This document shows, one piece after another, positions 14,778 to 21,849 of a stretch of 30,799 bases of DNA (positions are counted from its first letter, which is position 1; the number at the start of each line of letters is the position of its first letter). The notes beneath the pieces were generated by a model. The model was not told where the DNA came from and made no database searches. It worked only from the letters and a program-made list of their open reading frames with translations. A program made the translations under genes and the position numbers. The stretch comes from an uncultured Succinivibrio sp. (lineage in GTDB: Bacteria; Pseudomonadota; Gammaproteobacteria; Enterobacterales; Succinivibrionaceae): positions 1 through 30,799 of the forward strand of contig CAAECI010000080.1 of NCBI GenBank assembly GCA_900754255.1. The letters are read 5' to 3'.

Positions 14778-16123
14778 GCGTTTTCACCTTCTGACTCATG
14801 AACAATGACATTGGCGATGCGTTGAGCATAGTTATGCACGCTCTTTGCATCCTCGCCCTCAACCATCACTCGTACTACAGGCTCGGTTCCTGATTTACGC
14901 AATAAAACGCGACCGTGAGAACCAAGTTCGCTTTCGACGGCCTTGACCTCGGATAAAACCTTGGCATCGTTTAGGGCATCAAAGGCCGATCCCATCCTGA
15001 CGTTGATGAGATCCTGCGGATACATTTCTAGTCCATCCGAGAGCTCATTAAGCGTCCTGCCCTTGCGTACACAGGCCTTGAGTACCTGCAGAGCCGAAAC
15101 TATGGCATCACCGGTGGTCACGTAATCAAGGCAGATCACATGTCCGCTGTTCTCACCGCCTAAACGCCAGCCCTTTGCAAGAAGACTTTCCATGACATAG
15201 CGATCGCCCACCGCCGAACGGGTAAAGGCTATGCCCTCACGGGCCATAGCCTGCTCAAAGCCCAAATTGGTCATGAGCGTGCCGACAACACCTCCGTGCA
15301 GTTTTCCCTGCTCCTTGCGATCCTTGGCAATGATGTACATGGTATTGTCGCCGTCGCGAACCTGCCCATAGGCGTCAACGGTTATAAGTCTGTCGCCGTC
15401 GCCGTCAAAGGCCAGTCCCAGATCGGCCTTTTCAGCCAGCACACGGGCAGACAGGGCGGATGGATGGGTAGAGCCCACGCCGTCGTTGATATTTAAGCCG
15501 TTGGGCTTATCTCCTATGACTATGACCTCGGCGCCTAGTTCACGAAAGACGAGAGGAGCTATGTGATAGGTAGCACCGTTGGCGCAATCAAGCACTATCT
15601 TAAGACCCTCAAGCGAGGCGTGGCCGAAAGTAGATTTGCAAAATTCCACGTAACGCCCGGGTGCATCGTTTTGACGGAAGGCATGACCGAAGGAGGAAGG
15701 ATCGCATACCGGCAAGCTTCCGCAATCGAGCGCTGACTCAATTTCAAGCTCGGTTTCATCGGGCAATTTGGTGCCCTCGGCGGAAAAAAACTTAATGCCG
15801 TTGTCAAAATAAGGATTGTGCGAGGCACTTATTACCACGCCTAGATCTGCTCTGAAGGCACGGGTAAGATAAGAGACGGCCGGGGTAGGCATGGGGCCTA
15901 GCATCACCGGAGACATCCCGGAGGCACAAAAGCCGGCCTCCAGGGCGGCCTCAAGCATATAACCTGACAAACGCGTATCCTTACCGATGATCACGCGTCC
16001 GCCGTTTTTCTTGCCCAAAACACGTCCTGCGGCCATACCGAGCTTTAAGGCAAAATCCGGGGTAATGGGATAGGTACCTACGCGCCCGCGTACGCCGTCG
16101 GTGCCGAAATATTTTCTTTTCAT
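14774..16123 (-). CDS. glmM: Phosphoglucosamine mutase
   Basis: GlmM, 449 aa, interconverts glucosamine-6-phosphate and glucosamine-1-phosphate in UDP-GlcNAc synthesis for peptidoglycan and LPS. Seen: KYFGTDGVRGRVG at the N terminus, the phosphoserine loop VVISASHNPYFDNGIK (active Ser about residue 102), the metal loop LAFDGDGDRLI (about 239-249), the sugar-binding GGENSGH, and the phosphate-binding KSGTEPVVRVMVEG near the C terminus. The length matches E. coli (445 aa). It follows the folP homologue by 10 nt, and the folP-glmM order is conserved in gammaproteobacteria. Confidence 0.97.
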   Translation of the reverse strand: MKRKYFGTDGVRGRVGTYPITPDFALKLGMAAGRVLGKKNGGRVIIGKDTRLSGYMLEAALEAGFCASGMSPVMLGPMPTPAVSYLTRAFRADLGVVISASHNPYFDNGIKFFSAEGTKLPDETELEIESALDCGSLPVCDPSSFGHAFRQNDAPGRYVEFCKSTFGHASLEGLKIVLDCANGATYHIAPLVFRELGAEVIVIGDKPNGLNINDGVGSTHPSALSARVLAEKADLGLAFDGDGDRLITVDAYGQVRDGDNTMYIIAKDRKEQGKLHGGVVGTLMTNLGFEQAMAREGIAFTRSAVGDRYVMESLLAKGWRLGGENSGHVICLDYVTTGDAIVSALQVLKACVRKGRTLNELSDGLEMYPQDLINVRMGSAFDALNDAKVLSEVKAVESELGSHGRVLLRKSGTEPVVRVMVEGEDAKSVHNYAQRIANVIVHESEGENA

Positions 16124-16133
16124 AAATTATGCT

Positions 16134-16985
16134 TTAATTCTTTTGGCGTCGAGACCTAAAGGCATTGCGCATGGAAACGAAACGCCCGATTATGCCCTTT
16201 GACAGCTGATGCGGTCTGGCGGTACAGGCGGCAAGCTGCCAGGTGGCAAGCGCCAAGCTTAAATCTCTGACCGTTTCCGTACGCACAAAGCTTATGCCCT
16301 TTGAGACGCCGAAGAGAGCGGCAGTAAGGCCTGCCACCGCCGAAAGATTGTGCTCCTTTTGCGCATCGAAGGGCAAAGATTTGGGAATGGTCATGCACAA
16401 GGGCAACCCGAAGCTTGCCATAGCCGAAATGCGTCCCAAAAGCTTTAGGGATCTGTCGGCACGGTTGCAGTTTCCGGCAAAGGGATCGAGCAGGATCTGC
16501 TTTCTCTTCATCGAGGCATTTAAGCAATGATCGATACGCTCATAGAAGAATTCCTGCATGGAGGATACGGGATCACTGTGCTTTATGATCCCGGGGCAAC
16601 ACAAAAGCACGGGCAGACCGCAGGCGGCCAAAACCTCGGCACTGCCCTTTTCGCTTAGGGCCTTCTCATCAACGATGAACTGCGCCCCGTTTTCATAGCT
16701 TAAACGCATGATCTCAGGATTTGATGTACACACTCCGGTACATATATCCTTTGAGACGGTAAGCCTTAACACCGGCAAAATTAGATCCGCCTCGATCTCA
16801 AAGGACATAGAGGACCCATTCTCCACGCCAAGCTCGATAAGCTCGGCACCCTGGGCGCACATGGACAAGGCCTGCTGCGCATAAAAATCGGGACTTTGCT
16901 CCTCGTCACGCTTTATGATCACACGCCCTATGACATGCACCACATCCTTGCGCAAACGAAGCTTTTCAATAAGAGAATTCATCAT
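16134..16985 (-). CDS. folP: Degenerate dihydropteroate synthase (FolP) homologue
   Basis: A 283-aa pterin-binding-fold protein in the exact folP position between ftsH and glmM, overlapping the ftsH stop by 4 nt (ATGA). It aligns along E. coli FolP, but key residues differ. The pterin loop NVTPDSFSDGG is replaced (HVIGRVIIKRDEE, Asn22 lost). The GGESTRPG loop is LGVENGSS (Thr62, Arg63 lost). VDTSKPEV reads VCTSNPEI (Asp96 to Cys). INDI reads IVDE (Asn115 lost). RVHDV reads RTETV (His257 lost). Retained are the Asp of LLDPF (Asp185), the Lys of PKS (Lys221) and the Arg of the RVHD position. The frame is full length with no stop, so it is maintained as a protein. I infer a pseudoenzyme or a changed function; normal DHPS activity is doubtful. 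Locus confidence is high, function low. Confidence 0.75.
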   Translation of the reverse strand: MMNSLIEKLRLRKDVVHVIGRVIIKRDEEQSPDFYAQQALSMCAQGAELIELGVENGSSMSFEIEADLILPVLRLTVSKDICTGVCTSNPEIMRLSYENGAQFIVDEKALSEKGSAEVLAACGLPVLLCCPGIIKHSDPVSSMQEFFYERIDHCLNASMKRKQILLDPFAGNCNRADRSLKLLGRISAMASFGLPLCMTIPKSLPFDAQKEHNLSAVAGLTAALFGVSKGISFVRTETVRDLSLALATWQLAACTARPHQLSKGIIGRFVSMRNAFRSRRQKN

Positions 16986-18955
16986 TGCTTATCAGCATGC
17001 TCCCCGCCTTGCGACTTGCTCTCATCGGATCCCTCGACCTTGGGAGCCGCCTCGCTCTTTACCTCCTCGGTCGAGCTCGGCATATCCGTCTTAGGATCTG
17101 ACTTTCCGCCCTTGTCGTCGTAATGCTTGGCCGGATCATAATCGACGGTGGGGGCACGTACGGGACGACGGTTCATAAGATCGTCTATCTGCAGTCCGTC
17201 CAGAGTTTCATACTTGATGAGGGCCTCCTTCATATTCTCAAGTATGTCGCGATTGTCCTCCAAGATAGTCTTGGCCTTGGCATAGCATGAGTTGATGATC
17301 CCGCTTACCTCTTCATCGATGATGCGACGGGTTTCATCCGAAACGGGCACCATCTGCGTGCTGCCGCCGCCCAAATATGCGGCCGCATCGTTGTCATGCT
17401 CATATTGCATGGGAGGCAGACGCTTGGAAAAGCCCCAACGGGTGATCATGCGACGGGCAATGTCGGTGGCACGCTCGATATCATTGGATGCGCCCGTGGT
17501 CACACGATCCGATCCGAAAATAAGATCCTCGGCGATACGCCCTGCAAAGAGCGTACTAATATTGGACAAAAGGTACTGGCGGCTTTGCGATACTCGGTCC
17601 TGCTCGGGCAGATACATGGTGACGCCCAAAGCACGGCCGCGGGGAATGATCGATACCTTGTACACGGGATCGTGCTCGGGCATGAGACGACCCACTATGG
17701 TATGTCCCGACTCATGATAGGCGGTATTTTCCTTTTCATGCTCGCTCATGGCCATGGAACGACGCTCCGCTCCCATCAGCAACTTATCCTTTGCCGCCTC
17801 GAATTCGTGCATGGAAACCACGCGCAGATCGGAACGTCCTGCCATCAAGGCGGCCTCGTTGACCAAATTGGCAAGCTCGGCGCCTGAAAAGCCCGGGGTT
17901 CCGCGGGCAAGCACCGAGGCATCCACGTCATCTGCAAGCGGGACCTTGCGCATATGCACCTTCAATATCTGCTCACGTCCTCTGACATCGGGCAGACCGA
18001 CCACCACCTGACGGTCAAAGCGTCCCGGACGCAATAAGGCCGGATCCAGCACGTCGGGACGGTTGGTAGCGGCGATCACGATCACGGCCTCATTGCCGTC
18101 AAATCCGTCCATCTCAACTAGCAACTGGTTTAGAGTCTGCTCACGCTCGTCATGTCCGCCGCCCATGCCGGCACCGCGCTTGCGACCTACGGCATCGATT
18201 TCATCTATGAAGATGATGCAGGGACAATTCTTCTTAGCCGTAGCGAAGAGATCTCTTACACGCGAGGCACCCACGCCTACGAACATCTCCACAAAATCGG
18301 AGCCCGATATGGAGAAGAAGGGAACCTTAGCCTCTCCGGCTATGGCTCTTGCAAGCAGGGTTTTACCGGTACCGGGAGGGCCCACCATCAAAACGCCGCG
18401 CGGAATACGACCGCCCAGCTTTGAATACTTCGAGGGATCCTTTAAAAAGTCCACCAGCTCCTTAACGTCCTCCTTGGCCTCATCACAGCCTGCAACGTCG
18501 GCAAAGGTGGTTTTTATCTGATTTTCACCCATGAGCTTGGCTTTGCTTTTGCCGAAAGACAGGGGGCCGCTCTTACCGCCGCCGTTCATCTGTCGCATAA
18601 AGAAGATCCAAACGCCGATGAGCAGGATCATGGGGAACCACGAGATGAGCAATGTGGTAAGGAAGCTCTGCTCCTCAGGCTTGGTGCCGGAGGTTCTCAC
18701 GTTATGGTTGATGAGGCTGTCCAAAAGATTGTCATCGCGCATGGGCATTACGGTAACGAATCTGTCGCCGCCGCGCTTGACGCCGTTGATAACATAACCG
18801 TCAAACACCACTTCCTGAACTCGGTCGGACTGAACTTCCCGCACGAAGGTGGTGTAATCCTCAGTCCTGCCCGCATTGTCCGTGTTGGTAAAGGACTCGA
18901 ACAAAGACATCAGGATCACTGCTATCACCAACCACAGGATCAGGTTTTTAGTCAT
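16982..18955 (-). CDS. ftsH: ATP-dependent zinc metalloprotease FtsH
   Basis: FtsH, 657 aa, is the membrane-bound AAA+ protease that degrades misfolded membrane proteins and regulators such as RpoH and LpxC. Two membrane helices (about 4-20 and 100-120) flank the periplasmic domain. The AAA module has Walker A GPPGTGKT (192-199), Walker B IIFIDE (247-252), and the second region of homology NRPDVLDPALLRPGRFDRQ. The zinc motif is HESGH (414-418; HEAGH in E. coli). The C-terminal 50 residues are a charged Lys/Ser/Glu tail. GGAG lies 9 nt before the ATG. It is downstream of rlmE with a 90-nt gap; I saw no consensus sigma32 promoter in that gap or before rlmE, unlike E. coli. Confidence 0.97.
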   Translation of the reverse strand: MTKNLILWLVIAVILMSLFESFTNTDNAGRTEDYTTFVREVQSDRVQEVVFDGYVINGVKRGGDRFVTVMPMRDDNLLDSLINHNVRTSGTKPEEQSFLTTLLISWFPMILLIGVWIFFMRQMNGGGKSGPLSFGKSKAKLMGENQIKTTFADVAGCDEAKEDVKELVDFLKDPSKYSKLGGRIPRGVLMVGPPGTGKTLLARAIAGEAKVPFFSISGSDFVEMFVGVGASRVRDLFATAKKNCPCIIFIDEIDAVGRKRGAGMGGGHDEREQTLNQLLVEMDGFDGNEAVIVIAATNRPDVLDPALLRPGRFDRQVVVGLPDVRGREQILKVHMRKVPLADDVDASVLARGTPGFSGAELANLVNEAALMAGRSDLRVVSMHEFEAAKDKLLMGAERRSMAMSEHEKENTAYHESGHTIVGRLMPEHDPVYKVSIIPRGRALGVTMYLPEQDRVSQSRQYLLSNISTLFAGRIAEDLIFGSDRVTTGASNDIERATDIARRMITRWGFSKRLPPMQYEHDNDAAAYLGGGSTQMVPVSDETRRIIDEEVSGIINSCYAKAKTILEDNRDILENMKEALIKYETLDGLQIDDLMNRRPVRAPTVDYDPAKHYDDKGGKSDPKTDMPSSTEEVKSEAAPKVEGSDESKSQGGEHADKQ

Positions 18956-19045
18956 ATAGCAAAACTCCGCGGATCTCCCGCTCTGACAAAAGTAACGCCT
19001 TTAGTGCGTAGAAAAATTTTAACACTCGTTTTCAAATTACAAAAA

Positions 19046-19735
19046 TCATTCGTATTTAGGATCGCCCTCATCTGCTAACTCCAATCCCGGAGCCACCCCC
19101 GAGAGCGCATGTCCCTTAAAGCTAAGCGCCACCATATAAACCTCGCGCGAGCGATCGCGTGAGGCCTCGGGCTTTCGAACCTTAACCGTGCAAAAATCCG
19201 ATCGTAATTGCTTAAGATACTCCTCAGAGCCCTCGCCCTGGAATACTTTTACCACAAAGTTACCGCCTTTTTTCAAAACTCGGCGGGCCATGTCGAGCGC
19301 CAGCTCCGACAAAAGCATGGCGCGCGGCTGATCGATGGCATTTGATCCTGACATATTGGGGGCCATATCGGACAGTACCACGTCGGCACCGCCGCCTATG
19401 ATATTAAAGAGCTTCTCAAAGACCGCCTCCTCACGAAAATCACCCTGCAAAAAGGTAACCCCCGTGATGGGGCGCATGGACAGAATGTCACAGGCCACGA
19501 GACGCCCCTTTTCTCCTATGAATTTGACGGCATACTCTGACCATCCTCCCGGAGCCGCTCCCAAATCCACGACAAAATCTCCGGGCCTTATAAGGCGATC
19601 ACGTTTTTGCAGCTCCTCAAGCTTGAAGCTGGCGCGCGATCTGCGGCCCTCCTTATGGGCCTGCTTTACGAAGGGATCGGAAAAATGTTCCTGCAGCCAT
19701 CTGGTTTGGCTGGCGGTTCTTTTTTTACCTGGCAT
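19046..19735 (-). CDS. rlmE: 23S rRNA (uridine2552-2'-O)-methyltransferase RlmE (RrmJ/FtsJ)
   Basis: RlmE, 229 aa, methylates U2552 in the 23S A-loop late in 50S assembly. The N terminus RWLQEHFSDPFVKQAHKEG and SRASFKLEELQ (catalytic Lys) are followed by the SAM-binding VVDLGAAPGGWSEY, the catalytic Asp in SDMAPNMSG, the catalytic Lys in FVVKVFQG and the catalytic Glu in SREVYMVAL, so all K-D-K-E residues are present. A C-terminal extension of about 20 acidic residues exceeds E. coli RlmE (209 aa). It heads the rlmE-ftsH-folP-glmM-secG series and is divergent from yhbY, as in E. coli. Confidence 0.96.
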   Translation of the reverse strand: MPGKKRTASQTRWLQEHFSDPFVKQAHKEGRRSRASFKLEELQKRDRLIRPGDFVVDLGAAPGGWSEYAVKFIGEKGRLVACDILSMRPITGVTFLQGDFREEAVFEKLFNIIGGGADVVLSDMAPNMSGSNAIDQPRAMLLSELALDMARRVLKKGGNFVVKVFQGEGSEEYLKQLRSDFCTVKVRKPEASRDRSREVYMVALSFKGHALSGVAPGLELADEGDPKYE

Positions 19736-19857
19736 CTTAAATCCGCTGTTTATTCATCTGGTACGTGCTTTTTAATTACGATCTAGATATTTGTACCTAA
19801 GGATCCACTATCTAAACTGTTTATTTAGGATCTGTACTCTTTTGCTTAAAATTCATC

Positions 19858-19885
19858 AATATATCATCGCCGCTATTTTTTTAAA
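19858..19885 (-). promoter_or_regulatory. Weak candidate promoter for rlmE
   Basis: On the minus strand, TTTAAA (19880-19885) and TATATT (19858-19863) are 16 nt apart, about 120 nt upstream of rlmE in an AT-rich divergent region (19736-20006) that otherwise shows no gene. AT richness makes chance matches likely. Confidence 0.3.
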
Positions 19886-19949
19886 CCCTAAAGCGCAAAG
19901 AACCTTAGTATTTTTCAAATACGCTCGGACACAATTTCTGGCAGTCAAA

Positions 19950-19958
19950 TGTTATACT
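19950..19958 (+). promoter_or_regulatory. Extended -10 promoter of the yhbY transcript
   Basis: TGTTATACT is an extended -10 element (TATACT at 19953-19958). A start near 19965 would give a leader of about 200 nt before yhbY, containing a small ORF and an intrinsic terminator. No clear -35 is present. Confidence 0.45.
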
Positions 19959-20006
19959 TTTATATTAAGACTTTAAACCGCAGGGCGAAATAAGCAGAGC
20001 ATTGCG

Positions 20007-20069
20007 ATGAAAATATCCACGGATCCTAAAGAGATACGTAACTATTTTCTGACATATCCTCTCAAATGA
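20007..20069 (+). CDS. Possible leader peptide upstream of yhbY (20 aa)
   Basis: A short frame (starts MKISTDPKEI, ends YPLK) stops 4 nt before the left arm of the terminator at 20074-20102, the usual geometry of a leader peptide and attenuator. There is no run of one amino-acid codon and the upstream Shine-Dalgarno is poor, so translation is uncertain. Confidence 0.25.
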   Translation: MKISTDPKEIRNYFLTYPLK

Positions 20070-20073
20070 GGAG

Positions 20074-20102
20074 AAAACCCTATATTAGGATATGGGTTTT
20101 TT
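20074..20102 (+). terminator. Intrinsic terminator in the yhbY leader
   Basis: AAAACCC (20074-20080) pairs with GGGTTTT (20094-20100), extended inward by TAT/ATA around one bulged base, and is followed by a run of six T (20097-20102). It lies 66 nt upstream of the yhbY ATG on the same strand, so it must be bypassed for expression from the upstream promoter. Confidence 0.6.
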
Positions 20103-20167
20103 GGACTTATATTTCAAGCACCTTTTGCATAACAATTCTCTTTTTTTATTTTTTAACAGGTTACCAA

Positions 20168-20458
20168 ATGGCATTAAATTCACGTCAGCGTCAGTTTTTA
20201 AAGGCTCAGGCCCACAGCTTAAATCCGGTGGTAATGCTCGGCAACGACGGTCTTTCCGAGGCCGTCATTAAGGAAATGGAGGCCTCCATTGCGCACCACG
20301 AGCTTATCAAGATCAAATTAAATGCAGGTGAGACGCGCAAGGAGCAGGCACAGGCGGCGGCAGATGCCGTAAAGGCCGAGCTTATAAGCGTGGTGGGAAG
20401 AACGGCGGTTTTATTCCGTCAGGACAAGGAAAACTCGCGCTTTATTTTGCCCAGATAG
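20168..20458 (+). CDS. yhbY: RNA-binding protein YhbY (CRM domain)
   Basis: A 96-aa CRM-domain protein associated with pre-50S ribosomal particles. It matches E. coli YhbY over its full length: LNSRQRQFLKAQAHSLNPVVMLGNDGLSEAVIKEMEASIAHHELIKIKL and the C-terminal LPR. The frame is open further upstream to an ATG at 20066, but those 34 residues are hydrophobic, unlike any YhbY, and overlap the leader terminator. I therefore use the ATG at 20168, preceded by an AGG-containing weak ribosome site. It is divergent from rlmE, as in E. coli. Confidence 0.93.
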   Translation: MALNSRQRQFLKAQAHSLNPVVMLGNDGLSEAVIKEMEASIAHHELIKIKLNAGETRKEQAQAAADAVKAELISVVGRTAVLFRQDKENSRFILPR

Positions 20459-20505
20459 GCCGTAGAACGCATCATCTTTCCCTTATTTTCCTCTTTTTCG
20501 ATTTT

Positions 20506-20524
20506 ACGGCGGTATTGCCGCCGT
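20506..20524 (+). terminator. Hairpin after yhbY, probable terminator
   Basis: ACGGCGG (20506-20512), loop TATTG, CCGCCGT (20518-20524), followed by only a short T/C stretch. It lies 47 nt past the yhbY stop. The stem is strong but the T-tract is weak, so termination may be incomplete. Confidence 0.45.
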
Positions 20525-20638
20525 TTCTCCGTGACGGCCCCATGCGTCCCGTCTTCTTAATATTTTTATTTTTTCATTAAATTCTCAGTTTATTTTTCTT
20601 TTAAGATCATATTGTTAAATAAATTTCAATCTTCCATA

Positions 20639-20650
20639 CTGGTATACTAG
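20639..20650 (+). promoter_or_regulatory. uxuA promoter overlapping an ExuR/UxuR-like operator
   Basis: CTGGTATACTAG is a near-palindrome resembling the ExuR/UxuR consensus core TTGGTATACCAA. It contains an extended -10 element, TGGTATACT (20640-20648). Binding of a repressor here would block the promoter directly. The site is 74 nt before the uxuA ATG. The likely regulator is the GntR protein encoded at 23719-24435 (inference from linkage). Confidence 0.55.
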
Positions 20651-20723
20651 AGTGTCAGCATATATAATTGATGCAGGTGTTTAACTTAAAGTACAATCAA
20701 ATTCGACCCCTGAGGATACAACT

Positions 20724-21848
20724 ATGATGCATATGTCTTTTCGCTGGTACGGCCCCGATCAGGATCCCATAAGCCTTCAACAAATACGCCAGATCGGCGG
20801 CATGGAAGGTGTGATCACCGCACTGCATGAGATCCCCGCCGGCGAGATCTGGCCCCTTGAAAAGGTTTTGGAGCGTAAGGCCTTTGTTGAAAAGGCCGGT
20901 CTTAAGATCTTAGGTATTGAGTCCATAAACGTACACGAGGAGATCAAATACGGCGGTAGGGATCGCGATCGCCTCATCGAAAACTACATCAAATCCCTGG
21001 AGAACGTGGGAAAGGCCGGCATACATATGGTGTGCTACAACTTTATGCCCGTTTTCGATTGGACCCGCACCGATCTGGCGTTGCCCCTTCCCGACGGCTC
21101 CACCGCCTTAGCCTATGACGGACGCATATGCGAGGGCATGAGCGCCGATCAGATGTTCGACTACATTGCCAATAATTCCAACGGCTTTGAAATGCCGGGC
21201 TGGGAGTTGAACCGCCGCGAGGAGATCACCGCCGAGATCAAGCGCTTTTCAGGTATGAGCGGCGACGAATTACGTGCCAACTATAAATATTTCCTCGATG
21301 CCATCATCCCCACCTGCGAAAAATACAATATCAAGATGGGCGTGCACCCCGACGATCCGGCCTACGATCTCTTCGGTCTGCCCCGCATCTGCAAGTGCGA
21401 GGAAGATCTGGTCAAAATTGCCCGCATGAACAACAGTCCCTACAACGGCTTTACGCTCTGTACCGGATCCTTAGGCTCAAATCCCGACAACGGCAAACGC
21501 TTAAGCGAAATTATCCGCAATAAGGAGATCGGACCGCGCATATGGTTTGCCCATGTCAGAAACGTCAAATACACAGGGGATCACCAATTCCATGAGGCCT
21601 CTCACGTCTCAAGATGCGGCTCTCTCGATCTCTACGAGATCATGAAGGCCTTGATTGAAGTCGGCTTCAACGGCATCATAAGACCCGATCACGGCCGTGA
21701 GCTGTGGGGCGAGAAAGCCCGTCCCGGATACGGTCTATATGATCGCGCCTTGGGAGCTGCCTATCTGATGGGGCTTGAGGAGGCCATTCGTAAGGACAAG
21801 GGCATGCCCTGCCCCGATTGCATCAATACCATTATGCAGGAGCTTTGA
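20724..21848 (+). CDS. uxuA: Mannonate dehydratase
   Basis: UxuA, 374 aa, dehydrates D-mannonate to 2-keto-3-deoxygluconate in the hexuronate (glucuronate) pathway. The N terminus SFRWYGPDQDPISLQQIRQIGG and blocks GVHPDDPAYDLFGLPRI, FTLCTGSLGSNPDNG, WFAHVRNVK (His) and IRPDHGRELWGE (metal-binding His) are characteristic of the xylose-isomerase-like TIM barrel of UxuA. GAGG at 20712-20715 lies 8 nt before the first of three clustered in-frame ATGs. It is slightly shorter than E. coli UxuA (394 aa). It is followed by uxuB after 1 nt, which indicates a tight operon. Confidence 0.96.
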   Translation: MMHMSFRWYGPDQDPISLQQIRQIGGMEGVITALHEIPAGEIWPLEKVLERKAFVEKAGLKILGIESINVHEEIKYGGRDRDRLIENYIKSLENVGKAGIHMVCYNFMPVFDWTRTDLALPLPDGSTALAYDGRICEGMSADQMFDYIANNSNGFEMPGWELNRREEITAEIKRFSGMSGDELRANYKYFLDAIIPTCEKYNIKMGVHPDDPAYDLFGLPRICKCEEDLVKIARMNNSPYNGFTLCTGSLGSNPDNGKRLSEIIRNKEIGPRIWFAHVRNVKYTGDHQFHEASHVSRCGSLDLYEIMKALIEVGFNGIIRPDHGRELWGEKARPGYGLYDRALGAAYLMGLEEAIRKDKGMPCPDCINTIMQEL

Positions 21849-21849
21849 C

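Noticed and set aside
18956..19045. Possible sigma32 promoter before ftsH (a TTTGAAA is present).
   Set aside because: No CCCCAT-type -10 at the proper distance; at best a weak sigma70 element (TTTGTA-16-TAAAAT).
19860..19960. TTTGAAAA upstream of rlmE as a heat-shock -35.
   Set aside because: No matching -10 follows within 11-16 nt.
20066..20167. N-terminal extension of yhbY with a hydrophobic segment (possible membrane-anchored form).
   Set aside because: It overlaps the leader terminator, is unlike any YhbY and the ATG at 20168 gives a full-length normal protein.
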